From Solimicrobium sp043758755 (lineage in GTDB: Bacteria > Pseudomonadota > Gammaproteobacteria > Burkholderiales > Burkholderiaceae_D), in the NCBI GenBank assembly GCA_043758755.1, contig JAYVMW010000058.1, forward strand, positions 1 through 64,000: a DNA stretch of 64,000 nt, read 5' to 3'. A program made the position numbers and the translations under genes. The notes below the pieces were generated by a model, which made no database searches, was not told the DNA's origin, and was given only the letters and a program-made list of their open reading frames with translations. This document shows, piece after piece, positions 1 to 8,389 of this stretch (its first letter is position 1; every line of letters begins with the position of its first letter).

Positions 1-82
1 GGTTGTGATATAAACATTGTTTTTCTCGGGAATCTATTTGCAAATTAAAATAACTTATTTTACATAAAAGGTTATTTTTGAA

Positions 83-110
83 TTGTTAGAGTGAAAAAAA
101 TCCGTATAAT
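83..110 (+). promoter_or_regulatory. Candidate sigma-70 promoter of the liv operon
   Basis: A TTGTTA hexamer at 83-88 is followed after 16 bp by a perfect TATAAT at 105-110, in an AT-rich stretch. It would give a leader of about 220 nt before livH. The rest of the gene-free stretch 1-337 shows only GC-rich segments (119-210) that could fold. I recognise no riboswitch there. Confidence 0.5.
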
Positions 111-337
111 CTCGCTCTTTGTCTGGGCGGTTTGCCTGCCTGTGCTTGGTCATTTAAAAAATTGAAAATCGATGGTCGGGCAGCCTCCGCAGGGTGTTGC
201 AGCCGGATTGATTAAACTCAAAAATTAATGCTCCCACTTGAATTTGTATAAATGAAACATGCCTGGTACGGTCTCACCGGAAGTCTGGCAAATTCATAAA
301 GTGAATTCTTGGAATATCTGAAAAGAGAGAAACAACT

Positions 338-1267
338 ATGGATACCTTTATCCAACAGATTATTAATGGACTGGTGCTGGGCAGCATGTATGCCCTGATT
401 GCACTGGGTTACACGATGGTCTACGGGGTATTAAATCTGATTAATTTTGCACACGGTGATGTATTGATGATCGGTGCCATGGTTGGCTTGACCATCATCA
501 AACTGTTAGATGCATTTTTCCCGGGTTTGCCCGGCATGATTCAGTTACTGATTGCGATTGCCGGCGCCGTTCCGGTTTGCATGCTGGTAAATATCATTAT
601 TGAACGCGTCGCCTATCGCCGCCTGCGCAATGCCCCGCGCTTGGCTCCACTGATTACCGCAATCGGCGTGTCGATTTTATTGCAGACATTTTCCATGATG
701 ATCTGGGGGCGCAGTCCGATTTCATTTCCGCAGGTCCTGTCTTCTGATCCGATCGCAATTGGCGGTGCCGTGATTTCGCCCACCCAGGCAACCTTACTGG
801 TGATGGCAACGCTGGCCATGTTCGGTCTGGTGCTGCTGGTGGAAAAAACCAAACTGGGCCGCGCCATGCGTGCCACCGCTGAAAATCCACGCGTTGCCGG
901 ACTGATGGGAGTGGACACCAATAAAGTGATTATCGCAACCTTTGCCATCGGCGCTGCACTGGCAGCAATTGCCGGCGTCATGTGGGGAGCCAATTATTCA
1001 TCAGCGCAGTTTGCCATGGGTTTTGTTCCTGGTTTAAAAGCATTTTCTGCCGCGGTACTGGGTGGTATCGGCAATATATATGGCGCCATGGTTGGCGGCA
1101 TTATCCTTGGTCTGATCGAAAGTTTTGGTGCCGGCTATATCGGTGATTTAACTGATGGCATGTTTGGCAGTAATTATCAGGATATATTCGCCTTCATCGT
1201 TTTGATTATTGTGCTCACGGTGCGTCCATCCGGCATCATGGGTGAACGTGTCGCCGACCGCGCTTAA
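338..1267 (+). CDS. livH: Branched-chain amino acid ABC transporter permease LivH
   Basis: This is the first of the two inner-membrane permeases of a LIV-I type importer for leucine, isoleucine and valine, or related amides. The 309-aa product matches the usual LivH length and is hydrophobic throughout. It opens with the family-typical GLVLGSMYALIALG segment and has the cytoplasmic ATPase-contact loop around ENPRVAGLMGVD (about residues 187-198). A purine-rich AAAGAGAGAAA stretch precedes the ATG. livM follows after 9 bp, then livG and livF, so the four are one transcription unit. The periplasmic binding protein gene (livK/livJ) is not in the window. It may lie upstream or elsewhere. Confidence 0.95.
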   Translation: MDTFIQQIINGLVLGSMYALIALGYTMVYGVLNLINFAHGDVLMIGAMVGLTIIKLLDAFFPGLPGMIQLLIAIAGAVPVCMLVNIIIERVAYRRLRNAPRLAPLITAIGVSILLQTFSMMIWGRSPISFPQVLSSDPIAIGGAVISPTQATLLVMATLAMFGLVLLVEKTKLGRAMRATAENPRVAGLMGVDTNKVIIATFAIGAALAAIAGVMWGANYSSAQFAMGFVPGLKAFSAAVLGGIGNIYGAMVGGIILGLIESFGAGYIGDLTDGMFGSNYQDIFAFIVLIIVLTVRPSGIMGERVADRA

Positions 1268-1276
1268 GGAAAACCC

Positions 1277-2476
1277 ATGTCAACAATATTCGATACCAAA
1301 AAAAATCCGCTGCGTGGCTGGCTCAGTTTTGCAGTGCTGACAGCAGTGCTGATGGTGTTTCCGTTTGTTGCCGCCAATTTTGGAAATTCATGGGTGCGCA
1401 TCATCGATATGGCGCTGCTCTACATCATGCTGGCACTCGGCCTGAATATTGTGGTGGGGTTTGCCGGTCTGCTCGACCTGGGTTACATCGCCTTCTATGC
1501 GGTCGGCGCTTACATGACGGGACTGCTGGCTTCACCGCAGTTTGCTGCTGTCATCGAATCCTTTATCAATACCTATCCGGCCGTTGGCGATTTTCTGGTG
1601 TGGCTGTGCGGACCGGAAATCGTGCAGAACGGGATCCACCTGTCGGTCTGGTACATCGTTCCGTTGGGTGCGGCACTGGCGGCGTTATTTGGTGCTTTGC
1701 TGGGCGCTCCGACACTGAAGCTGCGCGGTGATTATCTGGCCATCGTGACGCTGGGCTTTGGTGAGATTATCCGTATTTTCATGAACAACCTGAATGCGCC
1801 GGTCAATATCACCAACGGTCCACAAGGGATTAACCTGATCGACCCGATCCGGGTGTTCGGCGTATCGCTGGCCGGCGAAGAGGGTTCCAAGGCGACCGTA
1901 TTTATCGGCAATATTTCCATGCCTTCAGTGAACGCCTATTATTTCCTGTTTTTATTCCTGTGCGGACTGATCGTATTTGTTACTGTACGGCTGCAGCATT
2001 CGCGCCTGGGCCGGGCCTGGGTTGCGATACGTGAAGACGAAATTGCCGCCAAGGCCATGGGCATCAATACCCGTAATATCAAACTGCTGGCGTTTTCCAT
2101 GGGCGCGTCGTTTGCCGGTGTGGCCGGTGCCATGTTTGCGGCTTTCCAGGGGTTTGTCTCGCCGGAATCTTTTTCTCTGAACGAATCGATCGCCGTGCTG
2201 GCCATGGTGGTGTTGGGCGGAATCGGTCATGTACCCGGTGTCATTCTCGGTGGCGCTTTGCTTGCTGCGCTGCCCGAAGTATTGCGTCACGTTGTTGAGC
2301 CTGTGCAGATGTCGCTGTTTGGCAAGGTCCTCATTGAAGCCGAAGTGCTGCGCCAGCTTTTATATGGCCTGGCGATGGTGCTGATCATGTTGAACCGGCC
2401 TTCCGGGTTATGGCCTGCCCCTAAACACGAAGACCGGTTTGAAACTGAAACCGATCAATCCAGAGTGACGGCATAA
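1277..2476 (+). CDS. livM: Branched-chain amino acid ABC transporter permease LivM
   Basis: Second permease of the LIV-type importer, 399 aa, pairing with LivH to form the membrane channel. It carries the LivM hallmark GLNIVVGFAGLLDLGYIAFYAVG region near residues 54-76 and the ATPase-contact segment AIREDEIAAKAMGIN around residues 250-264. The last ~20 residues are hydrophilic (EDRFETETDQSR) and probably cytoplasmic. It starts 9 bp after livH behind AAGGAAA and is followed 9 bp later by livG, consistent with translational coupling in one operon. Length and motif order match the family and nothing appears truncated. Confidence 0.95.
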   Translation: MSTIFDTKKNPLRGWLSFAVLTAVLMVFPFVAANFGNSWVRIIDMALLYIMLALGLNIVVGFAGLLDLGYIAFYAVGAYMTGLLASPQFAAVIESFINTYPAVGDFLVWLCGPEIVQNGIHLSVWYIVPLGAALAALFGALLGAPTLKLRGDYLAIVTLGFGEIIRIFMNNLNAPVNITNGPQGINLIDPIRVFGVSLAGEEGSKATVFIGNISMPSVNAYYFLFLFLCGLIVFVTVRLQHSRLGRAWVAIREDEIAAKAMGINTRNIKLLAFSMGASFAGVAGAMFAAFQGFVSPESFSLNESIAVLAMVVLGGIGHVPGVILGGALLAALPEVLRHVVEPVQMSLFGKVLIEAEVLRQLLYGLAMVLIMLNRPSGLWPAPKHEDRFETETDQSRVTA

Positions 2477-2485
2477 GGACACATC

Positions 2486-3256
2486 ATGACAGAACAGATT
2501 ATGCTCAATATCGCTGGCGTGAATAAAAGTTTTGGCGGCCTGCAGGCGCTGTCCAATGTCAGCCTGCAAATTCAACAGGGACAGATATACGGCCTGATCG
2601 GTCCGAACGGCGCCGGCAAGACCACGCTGTTTAACGTCATTACCGGTTTGTACCAACCCGATACCGGTACGTTCGAACTGGCCGGCAAACGATACTCACC
2701 CATCGCTGTGCACGAAGTGGCCAAAGTCGGCATAGCGCGCACCTTTCAGAACATACGGCTGTTTGGCGAAATGACCGCACTGGAAAACGTCATGGTGGGT
2801 CGTCACGTCCGCACCCATCAGGGTGTGCTGGGCGCGATATTTCAACATCCGGCGGCGCGTCGTGAAGAACGTGAAATCAGGCAGCGTGCCCAGGAATTGC
2901 TTGAGTTTGTCGGCATCGGGCAGTTTGCCGGCCGCACATCCAAATACCTGTCCTACGGTGACCAGCGCCGCCTGGAAATCGCCCGCGCTCTGGCGACCGA
3001 TCCGCAACTGCTGGCACTCGATGAACCGGCCGCAGGGATGAATGCCACCGAAAAACTGGCCCTGCGTGAATTGCTGGTCAAAATCAAGGCGGAAGGAAAA
3101 ACCATTTTGCTGATCGAACACGACGTGAAATTAATGATGGGTTTGTGTGACCGGTTGACAGTACTGGATTACGGAAAGCCAATTGCAGAAGGTGTGCCGG
3201 CCGATATCCAGAAAAATTCTGCCGTGATCGAGGCTTACCTGGGAGGTGGCCATTAA
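2486..3256 (+). CDS. livG: Branched-chain amino acid ABC transporter ATP-binding protein LivG
   Basis: Cytoplasmic ATPase of the LIV importer, 256 aa. Walker A is GPNGAGKTT (about residues 38-46). The signature motif is the LivG-typical LSYGDQRRLEIARAL rather than LSGGQ. Walker B is LLALDEPAAGMN, and the switch histidine lies in LLIEHDVKLMM. It shares one base with livF (TAATG at 3254-3258), so translation of the two ATPases is probably coupled. LivG and LivF normally form a heterodimer on the LivHM permease pair. Confidence 0.96.
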   Translation: MTEQIMLNIAGVNKSFGGLQALSNVSLQIQQGQIYGLIGPNGAGKTTLFNVITGLYQPDTGTFELAGKRYSPIAVHEVAKVGIARTFQNIRLFGEMTALENVMVGRHVRTHQGVLGAIFQHPAARREEREIRQRAQELLEFVGIGQFAGRTSKYLSYGDQRRLEIARALATDPQLLALDEPAAGMNATEKLALRELLVKIKAEGKTILLIEHDVKLMMGLCDRLTVLDYGKPIAEGVPADIQKNSAVIEAYLGGGH

Positions 3257-3987
3257 TGACAACCACAATTACTTCTGTTTTAAAAATCAGCGGACTGAAA
3301 GTCGCCTATGGCGGCATCAAGGCGGTCAAAGGTATTGATCTTGAAGTCAACCGGGGCGAGCTGATTACGCTCATTGGTGCCAATGGCGCCGGTAAAACCA
3401 CGACACTGAAAGCCATCACGGGTACTTTGCCGTCCGGAAAATTGGAAGGCGACATCGACTATCTGGGACAGTCACTTAAAGGGGTTGACTCGTTTCAGTT
3501 GATCCACAAAGGACTGGCGATGGTACCGGAAGGGCGGGGCATATTTACCCGCATGTCAATTCATGAAAATCTGTTGATGGGTGCTTTCATACGTGAGGAC
3601 AAGGCTGCCATTGAAGCCGATGTGGAAAAATGGTACGGCGTTTTTCCGCGTCTGAAAGAACGTTCCGCCCAGCTGGCCGGAACACTGTCCGGCGGTGAAC
3701 AGCAGATGCTGGCCATGGCGCGCGCACTGATGGGGCATCCGCAATTACTGTTGCTGGATGAACCTTCCATGGGTTTGTCACCGATCATGGTCGAGAAAAT
3801 TTTTGAAGTAATCCGCAATGTTTCCGTGCAGGGCGTGACCATTTTACTGGTTGAGCAAAATGCCAAACTGGCTTTGCAGGCAGCGCACCGCGGGTATGTC
3901 ATGGATTCAGGATTGATTACGATCAGTGGCGACGCCAAAGTACTGCTGGAAGATCCCAAGGTGCAGGCAGCGTATTTAGGCGAATAA
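3256..3987 (+). CDS. livF: Branched-chain amino acid ABC transporter ATP-binding protein LivF
   Basis: Second ATPase of the LIV importer, 243 aa. Walker A is GANGAGKTTT, the signature is LSGGEQQMLAMARAL, Walker B is LLLLDEPSMGLS, and the H-loop position is replaced by glutamine (LLVEQNAKLAL), as is normal in LivF. It is the last gene of the operon. A 9-bp hairpin follows within 50 bp of its stop codon. Confidence 0.96.
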   Translation: MTTTITSVLKISGLKVAYGGIKAVKGIDLEVNRGELITLIGANGAGKTTTLKAITGTLPSGKLEGDIDYLGQSLKGVDSFQLIHKGLAMVPEGRGIFTRMSIHENLLMGAFIREDKAAIEADVEKWYGVFPRLKERSAQLAGTLSGGEQQMLAMARALMGHPQLLLLDEPSMGLSPIMVEKIFEVIRNVSVQGVTILLVEQNAKLALQAAHRGYVMDSGLITISGDAKVLLEDPKVQAAYLGE

Positions 3988-4021
3988 GTTGGATGAGTAA
4001 AAAATGTGCAGTTATATTATT

Positions 4022-4046
4022 AAAGGGGAGAATTGTCTCCCCTTTT
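4022..4046 (+). terminator. Rho-independent terminator of the liv operon
   Basis: AAAGGGGAG (4022-4030) pairs perfectly with CTCCCCTTT (4037-4045) across a 6-nt loop, and TTTT closes at 4043-4046. It lies inside the 5' extension of the longest possible GNAT reading frame, which is an argument for the later GNAT start chosen below. Confidence 0.75.
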
Positions 4047-4066
4047 GCATAGACAGGATGAATTTT

Positions 4067-4549
4067 ATGTTCACAGTAGTAGAAGCCAATCTCGCTAATC
4101 CGTTACACGCCAGCGCCCTGCTGCAACTTCTCAATGAATATGCCATGGATCCGATGGGAGGTGGGGAGCCGCTTTCTGATCATGCCAAAAACAATCTGCT
4201 GCCGCAGTTGCAGAAACGACCCATCGCCCGTTCGGTGCTGGCTTTTGATGACGCTGTGCCGGCCGGATTAATCATCTGTTTTGAAGGTTTTTCCACTTTC
4301 GCCTGTCAGCCGCTGCTGAATCTGCATGATGTGGTGGTGAGTGCGCCGTATCGCGGCAAAGGCGTTTTCAAACTTCTGCTGCAACAGGTTGAAGCGATCG
4401 CGCGCGATCTGGGTTGCTGCAAACTGACCATGGAAGTCCTGGAAGGAAACCGGCACGCGATGGCTGCCTATCAGGCACACGGTTTTTCAGGTTACGAGCT
4501 GGTTCCGGAAATGGGCAATGCCGTGTTCTGGCAAAAGAAACTGTCCTGA
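4067..4549 (+). CDS. GNAT-family N-acetyltransferase
   Basis: Predicted acetyl-CoA-dependent N-acetyltransferase of about 160 aa with unknown substrate. The acetyl-CoA pyrophosphate-binding loop is visible as VVVSAPYRGKGVFKLLL (motif A), followed by the EVLEGNRHAMAAYQAHGF segment typical of motif B. The frame is open back to 4004, but that part overlaps the liv terminator hairpin. The ATG at 4067 has a GACAGG stretch about 9 nt upstream and gives a normal GNAT N terminus, with 4058 as an alternative. It is single-gene sized and converges on the SRAP gene. Confidence 0.8.
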   Translation: MFTVVEANLANPLHASALLQLLNEYAMDPMGGGEPLSDHAKNNLLPQLQKRPIARSVLAFDDAVPAGLIICFEGFSTFACQPLLNLHDVVVSAPYRGKGVFKLLLQQVEAIARDLGCCKLTMEVLEGNRHAMAAYQAHGFSGYELVPEMGNAVFWQKKLS

Positions 4550-4555
4550 ACCAGC

Positions 4556-5239
4556 TCAGAACAGTTCGCGGTTGAGTATGGCCGATTTGGCTGCCGCTTT
4601 GGCAGGCCCCTTTGGTGCTTCCTGGACCCGGAACATGTCAGGCGGGCAGGGTATCAAAAACGAGTGGGCAAGTTCCGGATTGCGACAGGTCAGCCAATCG
4701 TCATAGCGTTCGGGCGGCACCACTACCAGCGAACGTTTTTCATCGTCGGGTTTATGAAAACGCTTCATCACAGGATGACTGTCGGCATTGATGGTGATCT
4801 GTGTGAATGAATACGAAGTTACTCCGTCCGGTTCCGCCCAGGAACGAAACAATCCTGCCACAGCAAAAGGCGCGTCGTCTGCCATGGCAATACGCCAACG
4901 CTGGGCCTGACCCGATTCATAATTTGGCTCAAAATACGCCATCATCGGCACCAGACAAAGCTGACCGTCGCGCCACGGTTTGGCATAGCTGCGCAGGGTA
5001 GCAATGGTCTCGGCGCGCGCGTTCATGGTGCTGTAACGTTTCGCTCCAGCCGGAATCTGCTTTTTGGGAATCATGCTGTACAGGCCCAGCAGGGCATGGC
5101 GGCCCTGTTCATCGCCGACGATGATGGGCGCGGCATAATCCTGCCAGATTTCAGATTTCCAGTCGCTGCCTTCGGGGAGCGGGGCTTTGAAAACTTCTTT
5201 TAGCTTTTGTGGTGTGACAGTCTGGAAGTTTACGCACAT
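4556..5239 (-). CDS. SRAP-family abasic-site processing protein (YedK/HMCES-like)
   Basis: The 227-aa product begins Met-Cys-Val-Asn-Phe, so removal of Met1 would expose the catalytic cysteine that SRAP proteins link covalently to abasic sites in single-stranded DNA. The family-typical segments follow: a RYSTMNARAET stretch (residues about 62-72), CLVPMMAYFEPNY with a conserved glutamate, and a histidine in the NADSHPVMKRFH region. Length matches YedK. It is monocistronic, converging on the GNAT gene. I see no clear LexA site upstream. Confidence 0.92.
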   Translation of the reverse strand: MCVNFQTVTPQKLKEVFKAPLPEGSDWKSEIWQDYAAPIIVGDEQGRHALLGLYSMIPKKQIPAGAKRYSTMNARAETIATLRSYAKPWRDGQLCLVPMMAYFEPNYESGQAQRWRIAMADDAPFAVAGLFRSWAEPDGVTSYSFTQITINADSHPVMKRFHKPDDEKRSLVVVPPERYDDWLTCRNPELAHSFLIPCPPDMFRVQEAPKGPAKAAAKSAILNRELF

Positions 5240-5293
5240 GGTAAGTTGTACCTGATCGAAATTACTGCCAAGTGTAAAGGACCCGGCGCTGCT

Positions 5294-6694
5294 TTAATGT
5301 GATTTTTCCGACTCAATAACCAGTCCGAAGGCTTCCAGATCTTCAATCTTGCGATACAGACTGGATAAGCCGATGCCCAGGCGCTGCGCTGCAACACGCC
5401 GGTCACCATCCACTTCCTGAATGGTTCTGCAGATTACGCCATGTTCAAACCGCCGGATCTGATCGCGCAGCGTGCCGCTGTCGTCGGTTGGGACCGCTTC
5501 GGCGATACTGTCGGACGGGCCGTGCAGCATCTGCGCGGGCAGGTCGGCCAGGGTGATGCAGCCGTTGTCTGCCAGGATCAGTGAGCGGTCGATCACGTTT
5601 TCCATTTCACGGATGTTGCCGGGCCAGTCGTGGCTGACAAACAGTTCTTCCACCTCGGGATCCAGATTGATCTGCTGGGCAATTTTAAGATGGTCGGCTC
5701 CGCGCTCCAGTAAAAACTGCACCAGTTGCGGAATATCCTGACGGCGTTCTTTTAACAGAGGTGCGTGGATGTGGAATACGGACAGACGGAAGTACAGGTC
5801 CTGACGGAATTTTCCTTCGGCGACCATCTGTTCCAGATTGCGGTTGGTGGCGGCAATGATGCGCACATCAGCGCGCCGCATCTGCTCACTGCCAACTGCC
5901 CGTACCGATTTCTCTTCAATAACATGCAATAGTTTGACCTGCAGCGGCAACGGCAATTCACCGATCTCATCCAGAAATATGGTGCCTTTGTCGGCTTCCA
6001 TGAACAGGCCTTTGCGCGGCTTGTCGGCGCCGGTAAACGCACCTTTGGTATGGCCAAACAGTTCGCTTTCCATCAGATTTTCAGGCAAGGCACCGCAGTT
6101 GACCGGTATGAACGGTTCATTGCAGCGCGTGCTGAGCTTATGAATGCGTCTGGCAATAATGCCTTTGCCGGTGCCGCTGGCACCGGTTACCAGCACCGTA
6201 CTGTCGGTGGGTGCAACTTTGCTGATCAGTCTTTCGATATCCAGCATGGCTGCGGACTGGAACGAAAAATAATCCTCTTTCTTTCCCTGAACCAGACTGC
6301 GCAACACCTGATTTTCAGCGCGCAAGCCGCGCAGGTCGGCGATTTTCAGCAGCCGGTGCATGACTTCCTGATTGCGTACCGGTTTGATCATGTAATCCGA
6401 TGCGCCGGCCTGGATAGCTTCTATGGCGGTATCTACCGAAGCAAACGCCGTCATCATGATGAAGTTGGTATCAATGCCGGCAGCACGCACGCGTTGCACC
6501 AGTTCGATGCCGCTGATGTCGGGCATTTTGATATCGCAGATCGCAATCTCGATATCACCCTGCGTCAGGCGCTTATAGGCATCGAGACCGTTGGAAGCAG
6601 CGGTCACATGATAGCCGGCCTTGCTTAAATGGGCCGCCAGAATCTGCCGGATCGCCGGCTCATCATCAATCACCATGATTTCCAGTGATTTCAT
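5294..6694 (-). CDS. Sigma-54-dependent response regulator, NtrC family
   Basis: The 466-aa protein has the full NtrC architecture. A receiver domain (1-120) carries a phospho-acceptor Asp in CDIKMPDISG. The AAA+ sigma-54 interaction domain has Walker A GASGTGKG, the sigma-54 contact loop GAFTGA near residue 220 and Walker B IFLDEIGEL. A Fis-type helix-turn-helix ends the protein (VAAQRLGIGLSSLYRKIEDL). Its start sits just after the partner kinase gene, behind a strong AGGAGG that overlaps the kinase 3' end. A consensus sigma-54 promoter lies upstream of the nearby cytochrome operon, so that operon is the likely target (inference). Confidence 0.94.
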   Translation of the reverse strand: MKSLEIMVIDDEPAIRQILAAHLSKAGYHVTAASNGLDAYKRLTQGDIEIAICDIKMPDISGIELVQRVRAAGIDTNFIMMTAFASVDTAIEAIQAGASDYMIKPVRNQEVMHRLLKIADLRGLRAENQVLRSLVQGKKEDYFSFQSAAMLDIERLISKVAPTDSTVLVTGASGTGKGIIARRIHKLSTRCNEPFIPVNCGALPENLMESELFGHTKGAFTGADKPRKGLFMEADKGTIFLDEIGELPLPLQVKLLHVIEEKSVRAVGSEQMRRADVRIIAATNRNLEQMVAEGKFRQDLYFRLSVFHIHAPLLKERRQDIPQLVQFLLERGADHLKIAQQINLDPEVEELFVSHDWPGNIREMENVIDRSLILADNGCITLADLPAQMLHGPSDSIAEAVPTDDSGTLRDQIRRFEHGVICRTIQEVDGDRRVAAQRLGIGLSSLYRKIEDLEAFGLVIESEKSH

Positions 6695-6696
6695 TG

Positions 6697-8232
6697 TTAA
6701 CGGACCTCCTCAAACGTCGACGCTGCAAGCGGAAAATAAATCTGTACGGTAGTGCCGACATTGACTGTGGAGTCGATGTGTATCGTGCCACCGTGTTTTT
6801 GGGTAATCGAATAACACAGTGATAACCCCAGACCGGTGCCTTTGCCGGCCGGTTTGGTGGTGAAGAACGCATCGAACAGACGATGCAGAATATCGGCTTC
6901 AATACCATGGCCATTGTCGGCAATGGTCAGAACAATTTTGTCATCCTTTTCAGATGTCGTGATGGTAATGGTCGGCTCGCGCCCCTGCACGCCATCCATG
7001 GCATCGGTGGCGTTGATGAGCAGATTCATGACCATCTGGGTCAGTTGATCGGCGATGCCAATCAACGCATTCAGTTGCGCATCGAGTTGCAGGTCGAGTT
7101 TGATTCCATGCAGTCGCTTGTCATAGCGGATCAGGTTGCAGGTATTTCTGATCAGCTGATTCAAATCGAGGAATTCCGCTTCGGCTGCCTGCGGAGAGGC
7201 AAACTCGGAAATTTCGCGGGTAATGGCCGACAGACGTTTGGTCTGTTCGACGATCAGTTCCGGCTTGCAGCGCATGCAGTTGGAGGTGCCACAGGAAGTT
7301 AAGTCGTCCTGGCGCAGGTCCATCATGGACTGGGCAATGCCGGAAATGGCGGCGATCGGGTTGCCGATTTCATGGGCAACACCGGCAGCCAGTGTGCCGA
7401 TTGCGGCCATTTTCTCCTGATGAAAATATTTTTGCCGCTCCAGCAGCAGCTCGTTTTCGCGCAGGTCCAGCGTATGCGCCATATCGTTGACTGCCACCAT
7501 CAACTGCCCGACTTCATCGTGACGGGTGATGGGGACCGGTTCGCCGCGATAGCCGTTAACGATGGCCAGAGCCCGGTCCTGCAGCAGGCGGATATCATCG
7601 GTCAGACGTCTGAAAAACAACCCGGTAAGCCCACCCAGCAAGCCCAGTCCCAGAAAACCAAGTAAAAATAAAGTGATGGCGACGGTGTCGCTTTGAGTCA
7701 GATAGTGTTTGGAGATGGCTTCCCGGCGTTGCTGGGTACGTTCCAGAACCAGCGCGACATCGTCCTTGGTTTTTATCAGCTCCATGCTGAGCCGGTTCAG
7801 CTTGTCGCGGGCGACACCCTGTTCGAGATTGCTCCATGCCCGGTTGAGGCCGTCCATATTGAACTTATCGTGGGGCAGGCGCGTTTCTATTTCTTTTTGC
7901 GCGTCCAGCAGCGACTGATAATGCATCTGGATTAAACCGATATTGCTGGCATAGTCGGCGCTGTCAATGTTGGACAGGATGGCCATGACCGCATGAAACG
8001 AAGAAAGTTCGGCCTGCTTCAGAACGTTTTCAGTTTCCAGAGAGACCTGAATTTCCTTGAATTCCTGCTGCAGCAGATTTTTTTGATGAAAGGCAAATGC
8101 CGACAACAGAAATGAATAGGCAAACAGCACGCCAAAAACGATCAACCCTTTGCTGCGGATCGATACGGTCAAGCCGCGCTTTTTAATAAGCGAAGATTGT
8201 GGGGCGGGATCGTCGGGCTTGCCGTTTTCCAT
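6697..8232 (-). CDS. Membrane sensor histidine kinase with Cys-rich insertion
   Basis: The 511-aa kinase has two membrane helices (about 28-48 and 183-208) flanking a mostly helical ~135-residue periplasmic domain, then HAMP, HisKA with phospho-acceptor H287 (GVAHEIGNP), and an HATPase domain (N box NLLINATDAMDG, G boxes DNGHGIEAD and GKGTGLGLSL). Between the two HisKA helices lies Cys314-X4-Cys319-X2-Cys322, a feature ordinary NtrB-type kinases lack. It could bind metal or act as a redox switch (inference). It pairs with the sigma-54 regulator 2 bp downstream. Confidence 0.93.
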   Translation of the reverse strand: MENGKPDDPAPQSSLIKKRGLTVSIRSKGLIVFGVLFAYSFLLSAFAFHQKNLLQQEFKEIQVSLETENVLKQAELSSFHAVMAILSNIDSADYASNIGLIQMHYQSLLDAQKEIETRLPHDKFNMDGLNRAWSNLEQGVARDKLNRLSMELIKTKDDVALVLERTQQRREAISKHYLTQSDTVAITLFLLGFLGLGLLGGLTGLFFRRLTDDIRLLQDRALAIVNGYRGEPVPITRHDEVGQLMVAVNDMAHTLDLRENELLLERQKYFHQEKMAAIGTLAAGVAHEIGNPIAAISGIAQSMMDLRQDDLTSCGTSNCMRCKPELIVEQTKRLSAITREISEFASPQAAEAEFLDLNQLIRNTCNLIRYDKRLHGIKLDLQLDAQLNALIGIADQLTQMVMNLLINATDAMDGVQGREPTITITTSEKDDKIVLTIADNGHGIEADILHRLFDAFFTTKPAGKGTGLGLSLCYSITQKHGGTIHIDSTVNVGTTVQIYFPLAASTFEEVR

Positions 8233-8294
8233 AGTTTTGCCACGTTTGTCTCAGATGCCGCTATTCTAAAGAAATATTGTGTTTCAGAAAGTAG

Positions 8295-8316
8295 AATGAA
8301 CGGATTGCCGTTCATT
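8295..8316 (-). terminator. Perfect 9-bp hairpin between the CcsA-like gene and the kinase
   Basis: AATGAACGG (8295-8303) and CCGTTCATT (8308-8316) form a perfect 9-bp stem with a 4-nt loop in the 157-bp gap. There is no long T run on either side, so it may be a weak terminator or processing site that sets different levels for the two parts of the leftward unit. Confidence 0.4.
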
Positions 8317-8389
8317 ATTTGATATAAAGCAGTGCTATCCCGAATAAGCTCAGGAATATTTGTTGTAAATTGACAATCTCGCTGGAAAA

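Noticed and set aside
119..337. Possible riboswitch in the liv leader
   Set aside because: The leader is long and GC-patchy, but I could match no known riboswitch core and no terminator precedes livH.
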